Positions 43,683 through 52,571 of a DNA stretch of 64,000 bases are shown one piece after another. This stretch comes from Bacillota bacterium (GTDB lineage: Bacteria; Bacillota; Clostridia; Oscillospirales; Acutalibacteraceae). The translations under genes and the position numbers were made by a program. The stretch spans positions 186,001 through 250,000 of the forward strand of contig JAEZGM010000031.1 in assembly GCA_023416955.1 (NCBI GenBank). The letters run 5' to 3'. Positions within the stretch are counted from its first letter, which is position 1, and each line of letters starts with the position of its first letter. Under the pieces are notes generated by a model, which worked only from the letters and a program-made list of their open reading frames with translations, did not search any database and was not told the DNA's origin.

Positions 43683-45185
43683 TTACCGATCGCCCTTCGC
43701 TTTTCTGCGGAGCAGCACCACAGCCGCGCCGCTCAAAATAAAGACAACCGCACCGGAAGCGACCGGGAATTCTCCGGTTTTTGGGGAATTCAGTGGAGCC
43801 TTAGTGTCGTTCGTTCCGGACGCTTTATCATCCAAAGTATGCATCATACCGCTGTCATTAATCGCGTACATGGTTCCGCTGTCGTTGAAATAAAACAGCA
43901 TGCCGTCGCGTGACGGGGTCAGGCTCTGTGTGCTGGACTGCGCAATATCAGGCGTAAACAGGGTTTTATAGGAAGCCTTCGTCTGACTCGGTTTATCCTC
44001 AATCACATAAACGTTGGAGGAATCCTTGGAAAAGGTGCCGTCCTGATTCGCCGTGCCGTAACTGGCAACATAAATATAAACAGTGCCGTTCTGCTCCTTG
44101 GCATAAGCTGTTGTCACCAGAGGGGAAGACTGGGAATGAATGCCGCTGATCTGGTAAACGGTTTCCAGCGTGGAAGCATTCAGTACGGAAAACGGGGTTT
44201 TCGCACCGTATCCGCCGCCCGCCACATACAGCCTGCCGTTATAAACGACGGGGCTGGAAGTAATATTGTTACCAAGCACCGCCGACTTTTTAGCTGTGGT
44301 TTCCGCGATTATGCCGGAAGCATCCGCCTGCACGGAATACACCGTACCGCTCTTTACAGAAGCATAGATGCGCCCGTTCGCATAGGTAACCGTAGAGCTG
44401 ACGGGGCCGCCGACGGAAACAGTGCTACCTTTTTCACCGGTTGTGAGGTTGTAGGTGGAAAGATTGCCGCTGGTATCCGCCACGGCAATCGCGGAGCCGA
44501 GTACGGCTCCGCCGTTCCAGTAATAACCGGCTGCCGTGTTCGCCTGCTGCCATGCAATATGGCCTGTATTTGTGTCAACGCTTGCGTAAACACCGGATGT
44601 AAACGCATACGTCGTCATATCCTGCGTATAGGTTCCAAAATAAATATGATGGTCATAATAGGTGATGGGCGACGCAATCTGCTGTGCGGAGTCGCCGGAA
44701 GAAACAACGTCGCTTGTCCAAACAGCGGCAAGCGTATCGGTGCTAAAGGCGGAAACCGTCACGCCCGAGGCAGTCTGCTGCGGCACATAAATTTTGCCGT
44801 CGCCGGAAGCGATCTGTGAAAAATAAGCCGGAATGCCGGAAACAGCGGCGCTGGCAGCGACCTTGCCTGTTTTTGCGTCCAGCTTCAGCAGCCGGCCGTC
44901 CGCGACGGTAAAGTACAGGAAATCCCCGATGGTAATCGGGGTACCGCAGGCGTTGTTTTCAAATTTCGCGCCGTTGTATTCACTGGTTATTGTGTATTTT
45001 TCCGACCAGGATTCGGCTGCTATGTCGGGCGAAGTCGGAATTTTTGCCGTCGTAATACCCGCCGCGACAGGCGAGCCCAAAAACTGACCCCAGTCCGTGT
45101 TGCTTTCCGCTGCAAATGCGCTTGTGACCGCACTGAGAGCCAGTGTAAGCGTACACAGCAGTGCTGTGATTTTTTTCGTCTTCAT
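43683..45185 (-). CDS. PQQ-like beta-propeller surface protein with sortase-type anchor
   Basis: The 500-residue secreted protein has a signal peptide (about 1-25, cleavage near AFA-AES), repeated propeller blades of the PQQ/WD-like type with recurrent GKIYV, GRIYAS and GRLYVAGG strands, and a C-terminal cell-wall sorting signal: SPKTGE, a hydrophobic helix and RRKAKGDR. It would be covalently attached to the wall. It is the gene immediately under the cobalamin riboswitch, suggesting a surface B12 (or corrinoid) binding role; propeller proteins have other functions, so this is contextual. GGAGGG precedes the ATG. Confidence 0.85.
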   Translation of the reverse strand: MKTKKITALLCTLTLALSAVTSAFAAESNTDWGQFLGSPVAAGITTAKIPTSPDIAAESWSEKYTITSEYNGAKFENNACGTPITIGDFLYFTVADGRLLKLDAKTGKVAASAAVSGIPAYFSQIASGDGKIYVPQQTASGVTVSAFSTDTLAAVWTSDVVSSGDSAQQIASPITYYDHHIYFGTYTQDMTTYAFTSGVYASVDTNTGHIAWQQANTAAGYYWNGGAVLGSAIAVADTSGNLSTYNLTTGEKGSTVSVGGPVSSTVTYANGRIYASVKSGTVYSVQADASGIIAETTAKKSAVLGNNITSSPVVYNGRLYVAGGGYGAKTPFSVLNASTLETVYQISGIHSQSSPLVTTAYAKEQNGTVYIYVASYGTANQDGTFSKDSSNVYVIEDKPSQTKASYKTLFTPDIAQSSTQSLTPSRDGMLFYFNDSGTMYAINDSGMMHTLDDKASGTNDTKAPLNSPKTGEFPVASGAVVFILSGAAVVLLRRKAKGDR

Positions 45186-45211
45186 CTTAATCCCTCCGAT
45201 TAATTTTAAAA

Positions 45212-45385
45212 CAGGATATACGGCAGGTTTCCTGACTTGAGATCATCCTTCAGCGCGCGGCCTTCCCGGCAAAGCCAGTGACCGTGTTCGGCGCGCCAAA
45301 GTCCCTCTTACAGTAGCGGGGGCTGTTGCGGATTTTCACCGCATTCCCTAAAATTCGCTTTTACAGCGTGTTACTCCGTATATCA
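45212..45385 (-). promoter_or_regulatory. cobalamin riboswitch
   Basis: On the minus strand the conserved core is complete: GGGAATGCGGTGAAAATCCG, then ACAGCCCCCGCTACTGTAAG, a GGTCACTGGCTTTGCCGGGA segment, and the B12 box tail TCAGGAAACCTGCC. GATATACGG and CCGTATATC close the P1 stem. Only about 25 bases separate P1 from the ribosome binding site of the propeller gene and no terminator follows, so control of translation is likely. High B12 should switch the operon off. Confidence 0.95.
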
Positions 45386-45471
45386 ATATTTTATTTCAGC
45401 CGGGTAAATCCGGTTTTTCTATCATATTATTGACTAATTCGGGGTACTTGTCAAGTGGGCACGGGAAGTAA

Positions 45472-45590
45472 AAGAAAACGGCCTGCCAGCATGGTCAGAC
45501 CGTCTTCTTTATATAGGAAGATATGTAAAGATCTTGTACTCGAATTAATAAAAGATTTACGGTTTCATGCTTTCATATCTGTAGGGAATC
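45472..45590 (-). ncRNA. candidate small structured RNA
   Basis: Read on the minus strand, a nested inverted repeat (AGATATG/CATATCT at 45519-45580, with inner GTAAA..ATCTT and AAAGATTTAC arms) is followed by a terminator-like hairpin (45472-45508) and a T-rich tail. No gene occupies this interval. The upstream end falls at the MITE copy at 45601, whose terminus supplies a TATATT. Transcription is unproven. Confidence 0.35.
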
Positions 45591-45600
45591 CAATACATAA

Positions 45601-45671
45601 TATAGTCATTTAATTTGAAAACAAAACCAATCACCATTTTCTTGGATGTTTTCTAAAGTTAACTGACTTCA
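45601..45671 (-). repeat. 71-bp MITE-like palindromic element, copy 4 (inverted, decayed end)
   Basis: Inverted copy of the element at 1450. The left end reads TATAGTCATTTAA and the right end AACTGACTTCA instead of the expected ACTGACTATA, so both termini have drifted. It lies between the glnN terminator and the riboswitch region. Confidence 0.85.
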
Positions 45672-45672
45672 A

Positions 45673-45713
45673 TAAAAAAGGACGTGTACTCTGAAAAATC
45701 AGAATACACGTCT
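45673..45713 (-). terminator. glnN terminator
   Basis: GACGTGTACTCTGA pairs with TCAGAATACACGTC around AAAA; on the minus strand a run of six T follows. Confidence 0.85.
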
Positions 45714-45767
45714 TTGTGCATCATAAACATTTTATATTGGGGAGATTAGGCGGCCAATCTGTTGTTT

Positions 45768-47861
45768 TCAAACAACGCTGAAAAGAAGTTCCCCGTAAGT
45801 CGGGTACGGCCAGTATTTTTCGCCCACAAGGCTCTCAATTTCGTCCGCGGTTACGCGGGTATCTTCCATTGCGGCGAATACAGTCTCGCGGAAGTATTTC
45901 GCTTCGGCAAGCGCATCCTCAAATTCGTGTTTCCCGGAAACACTTTCTTCAAGGCTCTCCATCTTATTGTATAGTTCGGCGGAAAGGGAAGAAAGCTTCT
46001 TCAGCAGGGTTTCTTCCAGCTCGCAGCTGATGCCGGCGTTCAATTCTTTCTTGTTGAGTGCTTCCTTGCTCAGATCTTTAATATAGGAGCAGGTAGCCGG
46101 GATAATGTCCTTCTTAATCATGTCAACCATGGTCAGTGCTTCGATGTGTACCTGCTTGCTGTAATTTTCAAGCTGAATTTCATAACGGGAATGTACTTCC
46201 GTTGCGGAGAGTACGCCGAATTTCTCGAACATTGCCACATTTTTGTCGGAGACATAATAGGGGAGTGCATCCGGAGTGGAACGCAAATTCAGCAGTCCGC
46301 GTTTCTCAGCCTCAACAACCCACTCGTCGGAGTAGTTATTGCCGTTGAAGATGATACGCTTATGTTCCTTGATTGTCTTGCGAACCAACTTGTTCAGCGC
46401 GTCGGTGAAGTCGTCGGCTTTTTCCAGTTCATCGGCAAATTCACACAGAGACTCTGCCACGATGGTGTTCAGAATCTGATTCGGGCACGCGATAGACAGG
46501 CTGGAACCGAGCATACGGAACTCGAATTTGTTGCCGGTGAAAGCAAACGGGGAAGTACGGTTTCTGTCGGTGGTGTCTTTCGGGAATGCCGGAAGAACGT
46601 CGACGCCGATCTTCATGAAGGTTTTATCCTTCTGGCTGTAGGAGCTGTCGTTTTCAATGGACTCGAGAACCGCTTCGAGCTCCTCGCCGACAAAGATGGA
46701 AACGATTGCCGGAGGCGCTTCGTTCGCGCCAAGACGGTGGTCGTTGCCCGCGCTTGCGACGGAAACACGGAGCAAGTCCTGGTGCTCGTCGACCGCTTTG
46801 ATAATCGCGGAAAGGAAGAGCAGGAACTGTGCGTTTTCGCGCGGGGAATCACCGGGCTCCAAAAGGTTTACTCCGGTGTCGGTTGAAATGCTCCAGTTAT
46901 TGTGTTTGCCGCTGCCGTTAACGCCTGCAAACGGCTTTTCATGCAGCAGGCAGGTCAAACCGTGCCGTGTCGCGACTTTCTTCATCAGCTCCATTGTCAG
47001 CTGGTTGTGGTCGGTCGCCACGTTGCTGGAGTTGAAAATAGGGGCAAGCTCATGCTGGGAGGGAGCAACTTCGTTATGCTCAGTTTTGGCGAGAATGCCG
47101 AGTTTCCACAGTTCTTCGTTCAGATCCTTCATATAAGCGGAAACGCGGGGCTTAATCACGCCGAAATAATGATCTTCCAGTTCCTGACCTTTCGGGGGCT
47201 TCGCGCCGAACAGAGTTCTGCCGGTATAGACCAGATCTTTTCTCTTTCCATATTTTTCCCTGTCAACAAGGAAATACTCCTGCTCGGGACCGACCGTGGT
47301 AATAATACGGTGCGCCGTGGTATTGCCGAACAGCTTCAGCACACGGACTGCCTGCTCATTGATGGCTTCCATGGAACGCAGCAGCGGGGTTTTCTTGTCG
47401 AGCGCTTCTCCGCCGTAAGAGCAGAACGCGGTCGGAATGCACAGGGAGCCGTCTTTTACAAAAGCGTCGCTTGTCGGGTCCCACGCGGTGTAGCCTCTGG
47501 CTTCAAATGTTGCGCGCAGTCCGCCGGAAGGGAAGCTGGAAGCATCCGGCTCGCCTTTAATCAGCTCTTTGCCGGAAAACTCCATGAGTACTTTTCCGTT
47601 GTCGATAGGGGAAATAAAGCTGTCGTGCTTTTCAGCCGTAATGCCGGTCATCGGCTGGAACCAGTGGGTGAAGTGCGTTGCGCCCTTTTCAATCGCCCAT
47701 GCTTTCATGGCGTTGGCTACGACGTTTGCAACTTCAGGCGCAAGCGGCTTGCCTTGTTCTCTGGTCTTCTTCAACGCTTTGTAAGTCTCTTTGGGCAGCC
47801 TTTCTTTCATAACGGTGTCGTTGAATACCATGCTGCCGAAAATTTCAGGAACATTACTCAT
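45768..47861 (-). CDS. glnN: type III glutamine synthetase
   Basis: The 697-residue length is the hallmark of GSIII (types I and II are far shorter). Recognisable blocks are the N-terminal FGSMVFND, GVNGSGKHNNWSIST in the glutamate/ammonia site, HNEVAPSQHELAPIF with metal-binding residues, and NRTSPFAFTGNKFEFRMLGS near the C-terminal half. It catalyses ATP-dependent amidation of glutamate. GGGAGTG precedes the ATG. Transcribed divergently from the glutamate synthase operon, with which it completes ammonium assimilation. Its leader contains an intrinsic terminator. Confidence 0.96.
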   Translation of the reverse strand: MSNVPEIFGSMVFNDTVMKERLPKETYKALKKTREQGKPLAPEVANVVANAMKAWAIEKGATHFTHWFQPMTGITAEKHDSFISPIDNGKVLMEFSGKELIKGEPDASSFPSGGLRATFEARGYTAWDPTSDAFVKDGSLCIPTAFCSYGGEALDKKTPLLRSMEAINEQAVRVLKLFGNTTAHRIITTVGPEQEYFLVDREKYGKRKDLVYTGRTLFGAKPPKGQELEDHYFGVIKPRVSAYMKDLNEELWKLGILAKTEHNEVAPSQHELAPIFNSSNVATDHNQLTMELMKKVATRHGLTCLLHEKPFAGVNGSGKHNNWSISTDTGVNLLEPGDSPRENAQFLLFLSAIIKAVDEHQDLLRVSVASAGNDHRLGANEAPPAIVSIFVGEELEAVLESIENDSSYSQKDKTFMKIGVDVLPAFPKDTTDRNRTSPFAFTGNKFEFRMLGSSLSIACPNQILNTIVAESLCEFADELEKADDFTDALNKLVRKTIKEHKRIIFNGNNYSDEWVVEAEKRGLLNLRSTPDALPYYVSDKNVAMFEKFGVLSATEVHSRYEIQLENYSKQVHIEALTMVDMIKKDIIPATCSYIKDLSKEALNKKELNAGISCELEETLLKKLSSLSAELYNKMESLEESVSGKHEFEDALAEAKYFRETVFAAMEDTRVTADEIESLVGEKYWPYPTYGELLFSVV

Positions 47862-47894
47862 GAAATTTCACTCCCTATATAAAATGTGGCTAAT

Positions 47895-47940
47895 AAAAAA
47901 AGGCGCTATAGGGCAAACCCCTACAGCACCCTTGCTGCTA
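47895..47940 (-). promoter_or_regulatory. attenuator-like leader of glnN with mutually exclusive hairpins
   Basis: On the minus strand GGTGCTGTAGGG and CCCTATAGCGCC (47902-47930) form a 12-bp terminator stem followed by seven T, all before the gene. An alternative hairpin, GCAGC-AAGGGT-GCTGT (47923-47938), uses the left arm of that terminator and has a six-base loop with A at position 1 and G at position 4, as in RNA targets of ANTAR antiterminators. Only one such hairpin is seen, whereas ANTAR sites usually have two. Confidence 0.65.
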
Positions 47941-47948
47941 TGCTATTG

Positions 47949-47977
47949 ATTATATGTCCCGACCAATTAAAAGTCAA
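47949..47977 (-). promoter_or_regulatory. glnN promoter
   Basis: On the minus strand TTGACT (47972-47977) and TATAAT (47949-47954) are 17 bases apart. Transcription would start near 47942, leaving a leader of about 80 bases that contains the attenuator. Confidence 0.8.
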
Positions 47978-48127
47978 TAAAAAAACGTCAAAAACTTATT
48001 TTTTTGCAAGAGATTATAATATCTCATGCAAAATCTCTTTAAAATAATATAATTTTGTTTATATCTATGAATTTTACGATTTTGCAATTTATGACTTGAA
48101 ATTATGCAAATTGGCAAATCAAAACTA

Positions 48128-48156
48128 TTGACACAACAGTTAAAAAAATATAATAT
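48128..48156 (+). promoter_or_regulatory. promoter of the glutamate synthase operon
   Basis: TTGACA (48128-48133) and TAATAT (48151-48156) are 17 bases apart. A leader of about 130 bases follows, with a TGCGC/GCGCA hairpin near 48236-48262 but no clear terminator. The stretch 47980-48127 is very AT-rich with nothing recognised. Confidence 0.75.
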
Positions 48157-48295
48157 ATAAGAACGCGGACTTTTATTATTAAGTTATTATTTTAAATTAC
48201 TTTATATTAAAAGTATTCCGAAGCAGTCGCAAATGTGCGCGTTCCATTTATAAGGGTGCGCATAATCGCAATCATTGCAGGGAGGTCGATTTTTT

Positions 48296-49390
48296 ATGCA
48301 AAAAGAAGGAGAAGTAAGAATTCCTTCAGGCTGCGCCATATCCGGGATTTTTTCCCGCAGCGGGAAAAAGATGAACGGCGAAGCAATTATTCGCTCCATA
48401 TCCACGATGCATGACCGCAGCAACGGGTTGGGAGGCGGCTTTGCCGCTTACGGGATTTACCCCCGCAGCAAGGACGCTTTTGCGTTCCATGTTTTCTACG
48501 ACAGCGTGCGTGCAAAAGAGGAATGTGAAAAAGTCATTATGGCCAATTTTGACGTAACCATTGCGGAAAAGATTCCCACCCGGGAAATGCCGGAAATTAC
48601 GGATGAGCCTGCAATTTGGCGCTACTTTGGATTGCCTTTTGAAAAGCTGTTGAAAGACACCCGGCTGGATGAAAAAGAGTTTGTCGCGCGCTTTGTCGTG
48701 AAGGTCAATACAGAGATTCGCGGCGCGTATGTATTTTCCAGCGGCAAAAACATGGGTGTGTTTAAGGCGGTCGGCTTCCCGGAGGACGTGGGCCGGTATT
48801 ACTGCCTTGAAAATTATGAAGGCTACTGCTGGACGGCGCACGGCCGGTACCCGACCAACACGCCCGGCTGGTGGGGCGGCGCGCACCCGTTTGCTATGCT
48901 GGATTATTCCATAGTACATAACGGCGAGATTTCGTCCTATGACGCGAACCGCCGTTTCATTGAAATGTTCGGCTATAAATGTACGCTGCTGACCGACACG
49001 GAAGTGATTACCTATATTATTGATTTTCTGAACCGCAAGCAGCACCTCAGTATGGAAGAGGTTGCACAGGTCATCGCCGCGCCGTTCTGGAGCGAAATTG
49101 ACGCACTGCCCGCCGAGCAGCAGAAAAAGCTGACCTATCTGCGCAACGTATTTTCCAGTCTTTTGATTACCGGCCCGTTTTCGATTCTGCTCGGTTTCAG
49201 CGGCGGAATGATGGCGCTGAACGACCGATTAAAGCTGCGCTCCATGGTGGCCGCGGAAAAGGGCGATATGTTCTATGTGGCGAGCGAAGAATGCGCTATT
49301 CAGGTTATTGAACCCAACTTCGACAGAATTTGGGCGCCAAAGGGCGGAGAACCGGTGATTGTGACACTCAACGAGGGGGTGAATGTGTAA
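48296..49390 (+). CDS. glutamate synthase, glutamine amidotransferase subunit
   Basis: 364 residues of a class II (Ntn-type) glutaminase, the stand-alone counterpart of the GltB N-terminal domain. The nucleophile is expected to be the Cys of IPSGCAISGIF at residue 13, so a 12-residue propeptide would have to be removed. RYPTNTPGWWGGAHPF and HNGEISSYDANRRF are the conserved substrate loops. The ATG at 48296 lies ten bases after GGAGG; a TTG at 48275 would place the ribosome site inside the gene. First gene of the split synthase operon. Confidence 0.93.
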   Translation: MQKEGEVRIPSGCAISGIFSRSGKKMNGEAIIRSISTMHDRSNGLGGGFAAYGIYPRSKDAFAFHVFYDSVRAKEECEKVIMANFDVTIAEKIPTREMPEITDEPAIWRYFGLPFEKLLKDTRLDEKEFVARFVVKVNTEIRGAYVFSSGKNMGVFKAVGFPEDVGRYYCLENYEGYCWTAHGRYPTNTPGWWGGAHPFAMLDYSIVHNGEISSYDANRRFIEMFGYKCTLLTDTEVITYIIDFLNRKQHLSMEEVAQVIAAPFWSEIDALPAEQQKKLTYLRNVFSSLLITGPFSILLGFSGGMMALNDRLKLRSMVAAEKGDMFYVASEECAIQVIEPNFDRIWAPKGGEPVIVTLNEGVNV

Positions 49391-50898
49391 TGGGAATCGA
49401 TTATATCTATCCGGAGTACGAAGTAATCCGCAATCCGCAGCGCTGCATTGCCTGCCGCGTGTGTGAGCGCCAGTGCGCGAATGAAGTCCATTCCTATGAC
49501 CCGGATACCAAGACCATGCGCGCGGACGACAGCGAATGCGTCAACTGCCACCGCTGCGTCAGCCTGTGCCCCACGCACGCGCTGAAAATTGTCAAAACCG
49601 ATCATACCTTTAAAACGAATGCAAACTGGACGAACGATACCATTACCGAGGTTTACCGTCAGGCCGGAACGGGCGGAATGCTGCTCTCTTCCATGGGTAA
49701 CCCGAAGCCGTACCCGATTTATTGGGATAAAATACTGATCAACGCGTCACAGGTGACAAATCCGTCCATTGACCCGCTTCGCGAACCGATGGAAACCCGC
49801 ACATTTCTGGGTAAGCGCCCCGACGGGCTTGAGAGGAACCCGGACGGCAGTCTGAAAATCGACAACCTTCCCCCTAACCTCGAGCTTTCCGTGCCGATCA
49901 TGTTTTCGGCGATGAGCTACGGCTCCATCAGCTACAACGCGCATGAAAGTCTTGCCCGCGCGGCAACGGAGCTGGGTATTTACTACAATACCGGTGAGGG
50001 TGGCCTGCACGAGGACTTTTACAAATACGGCCCGAATACCATTGTTCAGGTTGCATCCGGCCGGTTCGGCGTACATAAGGATTATCTGGACGCGGGTGCG
50101 GCCATAGAAATTAAAATCGGCCAGGGCGCGAAGCCGGGCATCGGCGGGCACCTTCCCGGTGCAAAAATTGTGGGCGATGTTTCCCGTACGCGCATGATTC
50201 CCGAGGGCTCGGACGCGATTTCCCCCGCGCCGCATCATGATATTTACTCCATTGAGGATCTGCGGCAGTTGGTCTATTCCTTAAAAGAAGCGACCAACTA
50301 CCAGAAGCCGGTCATTGTGAAAATTGCCGCCGTGCATAATGTGGCGGCAATCGCCAGCGGCATTGCCCGCAGCGGAGCCGATATCATTGCCATCGACGGT
50401 TATCGCGGCGGCACCGGCGCGGCGCCGACCCGAATCCGTGACAATGTTGGCATTCCGATTGAGCTTGCGCTTGCCGCCGTAGACGAACGTCTCCGTCAGG
50501 AGAAAATCCGCAACAACGTTTCCATTGTGGTCGGCGGCAGCATCCGCAATTCCGCGGATATTGTCAAAGCGATTGCGCTTGGTGCGGACGCGGTCTACAT
50601 CGGTACCTCGGCGCTGCTGGCGCTCGGCTGCCACCTGTGCCGTACCTGTCAGGCCGGAAAGTGCAATTGGGGCATTGCGACCCAGCGCCCCGACCTTGTC
50701 AAGCGGCTGAACCCCGACATCGGCGCGCAGCGTCTCGTGAACCTCGTTTCCGCGTGGCAGCATGAAATTATGGAAATGATGGGCGGCATGGGCATCAATT
50801 CCATCGAGGCGCTCAAGGGCAACCGACTGATGCTGCGCGGCATCGGCCTGAATGAAAAAGAGCTCGAAATTTTGGGCATCAAACATGCGGGGGAATAA
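49390..50898 (+). CDS. glutamate synthase, FMN-binding synthase subunit with N-terminal ferredoxin domain
   Basis: 502 residues. Two 4Fe-4S motifs at the N-terminus (CIACRVCERQC and CVNCHRCVSLCP, about 17-60) are followed by the GltB central FMN domain with the phosphate-binding GYRGGTGAAPTR and the cluster-binding CHLCRTCQAGKC. This archaeal-type synthase subunit forms glutamate from 2-oxoglutarate and channelled ammonia. It overlaps the glutaminase stop by one base (TAATG), with GAGGGGG upstream. Confidence 0.95.
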   Translation: MGIDYIYPEYEVIRNPQRCIACRVCERQCANEVHSYDPDTKTMRADDSECVNCHRCVSLCPTHALKIVKTDHTFKTNANWTNDTITEVYRQAGTGGMLLSSMGNPKPYPIYWDKILINASQVTNPSIDPLREPMETRTFLGKRPDGLERNPDGSLKIDNLPPNLELSVPIMFSAMSYGSISYNAHESLARAATELGIYYNTGEGGLHEDFYKYGPNTIVQVASGRFGVHKDYLDAGAAIEIKIGQGAKPGIGGHLPGAKIVGDVSRTRMIPEGSDAISPAPHHDIYSIEDLRQLVYSLKEATNYQKPVIVKIAAVHNVAAIASGIARSGADIIAIDGYRGGTGAAPTRIRDNVGIPIELALAAVDERLRQEKIRNNVSIVVGGSIRNSADIVKAIALGADAVYIGTSALLALGCHLCRTCQAGKCNWGIATQRPDLVKRLNPDIGAQRLVNLVSAWQHEIMEMMGGMGINSIEALKGNRLMLRGIGLNEKELEILGIKHAGE

Positions 50899-50901
50899 GC
50901 G

Positions 50902-51333
50902 ATGAAACGTGTATATGTCAATGAGAAATGGTGTCTGGGCTGTCATCTTTGCGAGTACAACTGCGCGTTCGCCAACTCCGGGAGCGACGATATGGTCAAG
51001 GCGCTGAAAGATATGCCGATTCACCCTCGCATTCAGATTGAAGAGGGGCAGGGCGTGTGCTTTGCCGTCAACTGCCGGCACTGTGCGGAGCCGCTGTGTG
51101 TGAAGAGTTGTATTACCGGCGCGCTCAGCATAGAGGACGGCGTAATCCATGTGGATCAGGAAAAATGCGTCGGCTGTTACACCTGTATTCTTGTCTGCCC
51201 CTACGGCGCGGTCATGCCGGGGCCGGACGGCAGCGTCATACAGAAGTGCGAGCTTTGTACGAACAATTCTGCGGGGGAACCGGCTTGTGTAAAGGGCTGC
51301 CCGAACCATGCGATTGTGTTTGAGGAGAGGTGA
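50902..51333 (+). CDS. 4Fe-4S ferredoxin-type electron transfer subunit
   Basis: The 143-residue iron-sulfur protein has four cysteine clusters of the HycB/DmsB type: CLGCHLCEYNC, CRHCAEPLCVKSC, CVGCYTCILVCP and CELC...CVKGCP. It probably carries electrons between the FAD oxidoreductase encoded next and the synthase subunit. Three bases separate it from the preceding gene. Confidence 0.92.
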   Translation: MKRVYVNEKWCLGCHLCEYNCAFANSGSDDMVKALKDMPIHPRIQIEEGQGVCFAVNCRHCAEPLCVKSCITGALSIEDGVIHVDQEKCVGCYTCILVCPYGAVMPGPDGSVIQKCELCTNNSAGEPACVKGCPNHAIVFEER

Positions 51334-51338
51334 ACGAA

Positions 51339-52571
51339 ATGAATTACGTGATCATCGGCAATTCTGCCGCCGCGGTCGGCTGTGTGGAAGGCATCCGTTC
51401 GGTTGACGCGCAGGGGAGCATTACGGTTATTTCCGACGAACCGTATCATGTGTACTCCCGTCCGCTCATTTCCTACCTCATTTACGGTAAGACGGACGAG
51501 CAGCGTATGAAGTACCGTCCGGATGATTTTTATCAAAAGAACAAGGTGACGGCGCTTCTTGGCGTCACCGCGGAAAAAGTGGATTATGAAGCGAAGCAGG
51601 TACTGCTCGGCGACGGAAGCTACATACCCTTCGATAAACTGTTATTCGCAACAGGTTCGTCTCCGTTTGTTCCGCCGATGGCAGGGCTTGATATCGTACC
51701 GCAGAAGTTCAGTTTCATGAAGCTGGCCGACGCACAGGCGCTCAATGCAGCCATAAAACCTGATAGCCGTGTGCTGATTGTGGGTGCCGGACTGATCGGC
51801 CTGAAATGCGCGGAGGGAATCCACAATAAGGTCGGGAAAATCACCGTGGTGGATCTGGCGCCAAGAATCCTGCCCAGTATTCTTGATGAAACGGGTTCCG
51901 CTATGATGCAGGAACACATAGAGCAGCACGGCGTTGAATTTGTATTGGGCAACAGCGTGGCTCAGTTTGACGGCTGCACGGCTACGCTCAAAACCGGGGA
52001 AACGGTTCCGTTCGACATTCTGGTACTTGCCGTAGGCGTCCGACCGAACACTGCGCTTGCTTCTGCAATCGGCTGCACAGTCAATAAGGGGATTTTGTCG
52101 GACGAACATTGCCGGACGAATCTGAATGACGTTTACGCCGCGGGCGACTGCAGCGAAAGCCATGATATTACCGACAACCAGTCGCGCGTTCTTGCGCTTT
52201 GGCCGAACGCCTATATGCAGGGTGAAACGGCGGGCGTGAATATGGCGGGAGGCGAGAAGCGCTACGACAAAGCCATTCCGATGAACGCAATCGGCTTTTT
52301 CGGGCTTCACATTATAACGGCCGGCAGTTACAGCGGAGAAGCCTATATTACGCGGGGAGATCATTCCTATAAGAAGCTGATTACAAAGGATAATGTTCTG
52401 AAGGGCTTTATATTAATCGGAGAAATTTCACGGGCGGGTATTTATACTTCGCTGATACGGGAGCAGACGCCGCTCGATACCGTGGACTTTGAGCTGATTC
52501 GCGAAAGGCCGCAGCTGATGGCGTTTGCCGCGCCGGAACGGGCCGTAAAGCTGGGAGGTGCAAAAGCATGA
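51339..52571 (+). CDS. FAD-dependent pyridine nucleotide-disulphide oxidoreductase family protein
   Basis: 410 residues. An N-terminal FAD-binding motif (MNYVIIGNSAAAVG), an NAD(P)H-binding motif in RVLIVGAGLIGLKCAEGI (about 145-162) and the second FAD contact VYAAGDCSES (about 265-274) mark it as a rubredoxin/nitrite-reductase-like flavoprotein reductase. In this operon it is the likely NAD(P)H entry point for glutamate synthase. The ATG at 51339 follows GAGGAGAGG; an upstream GTG at 51330 overlaps the previous stop. Confidence 0.93.
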   Translation: MNYVIIGNSAAAVGCVEGIRSVDAQGSITVISDEPYHVYSRPLISYLIYGKTDEQRMKYRPDDFYQKNKVTALLGVTAEKVDYEAKQVLLGDGSYIPFDKLLFATGSSPFVPPMAGLDIVPQKFSFMKLADAQALNAAIKPDSRVLIVGAGLIGLKCAEGIHNKVGKITVVDLAPRILPSILDETGSAMMQEHIEQHGVEFVLGNSVAQFDGCTATLKTGETVPFDILVLAVGVRPNTALASAIGCTVNKGILSDEHCRTNLNDVYAAGDCSESHDITDNQSRVLALWPNAYMQGETAGVNMAGGEKRYDKAIPMNAIGFFGLHIITAGSYSGEAYITRGDHSYKKLITKDNVLKGFILIGEISRAGIYTSLIREQTPLDTVDFELIRERPQLMAFAAPERAVKLGGAKA

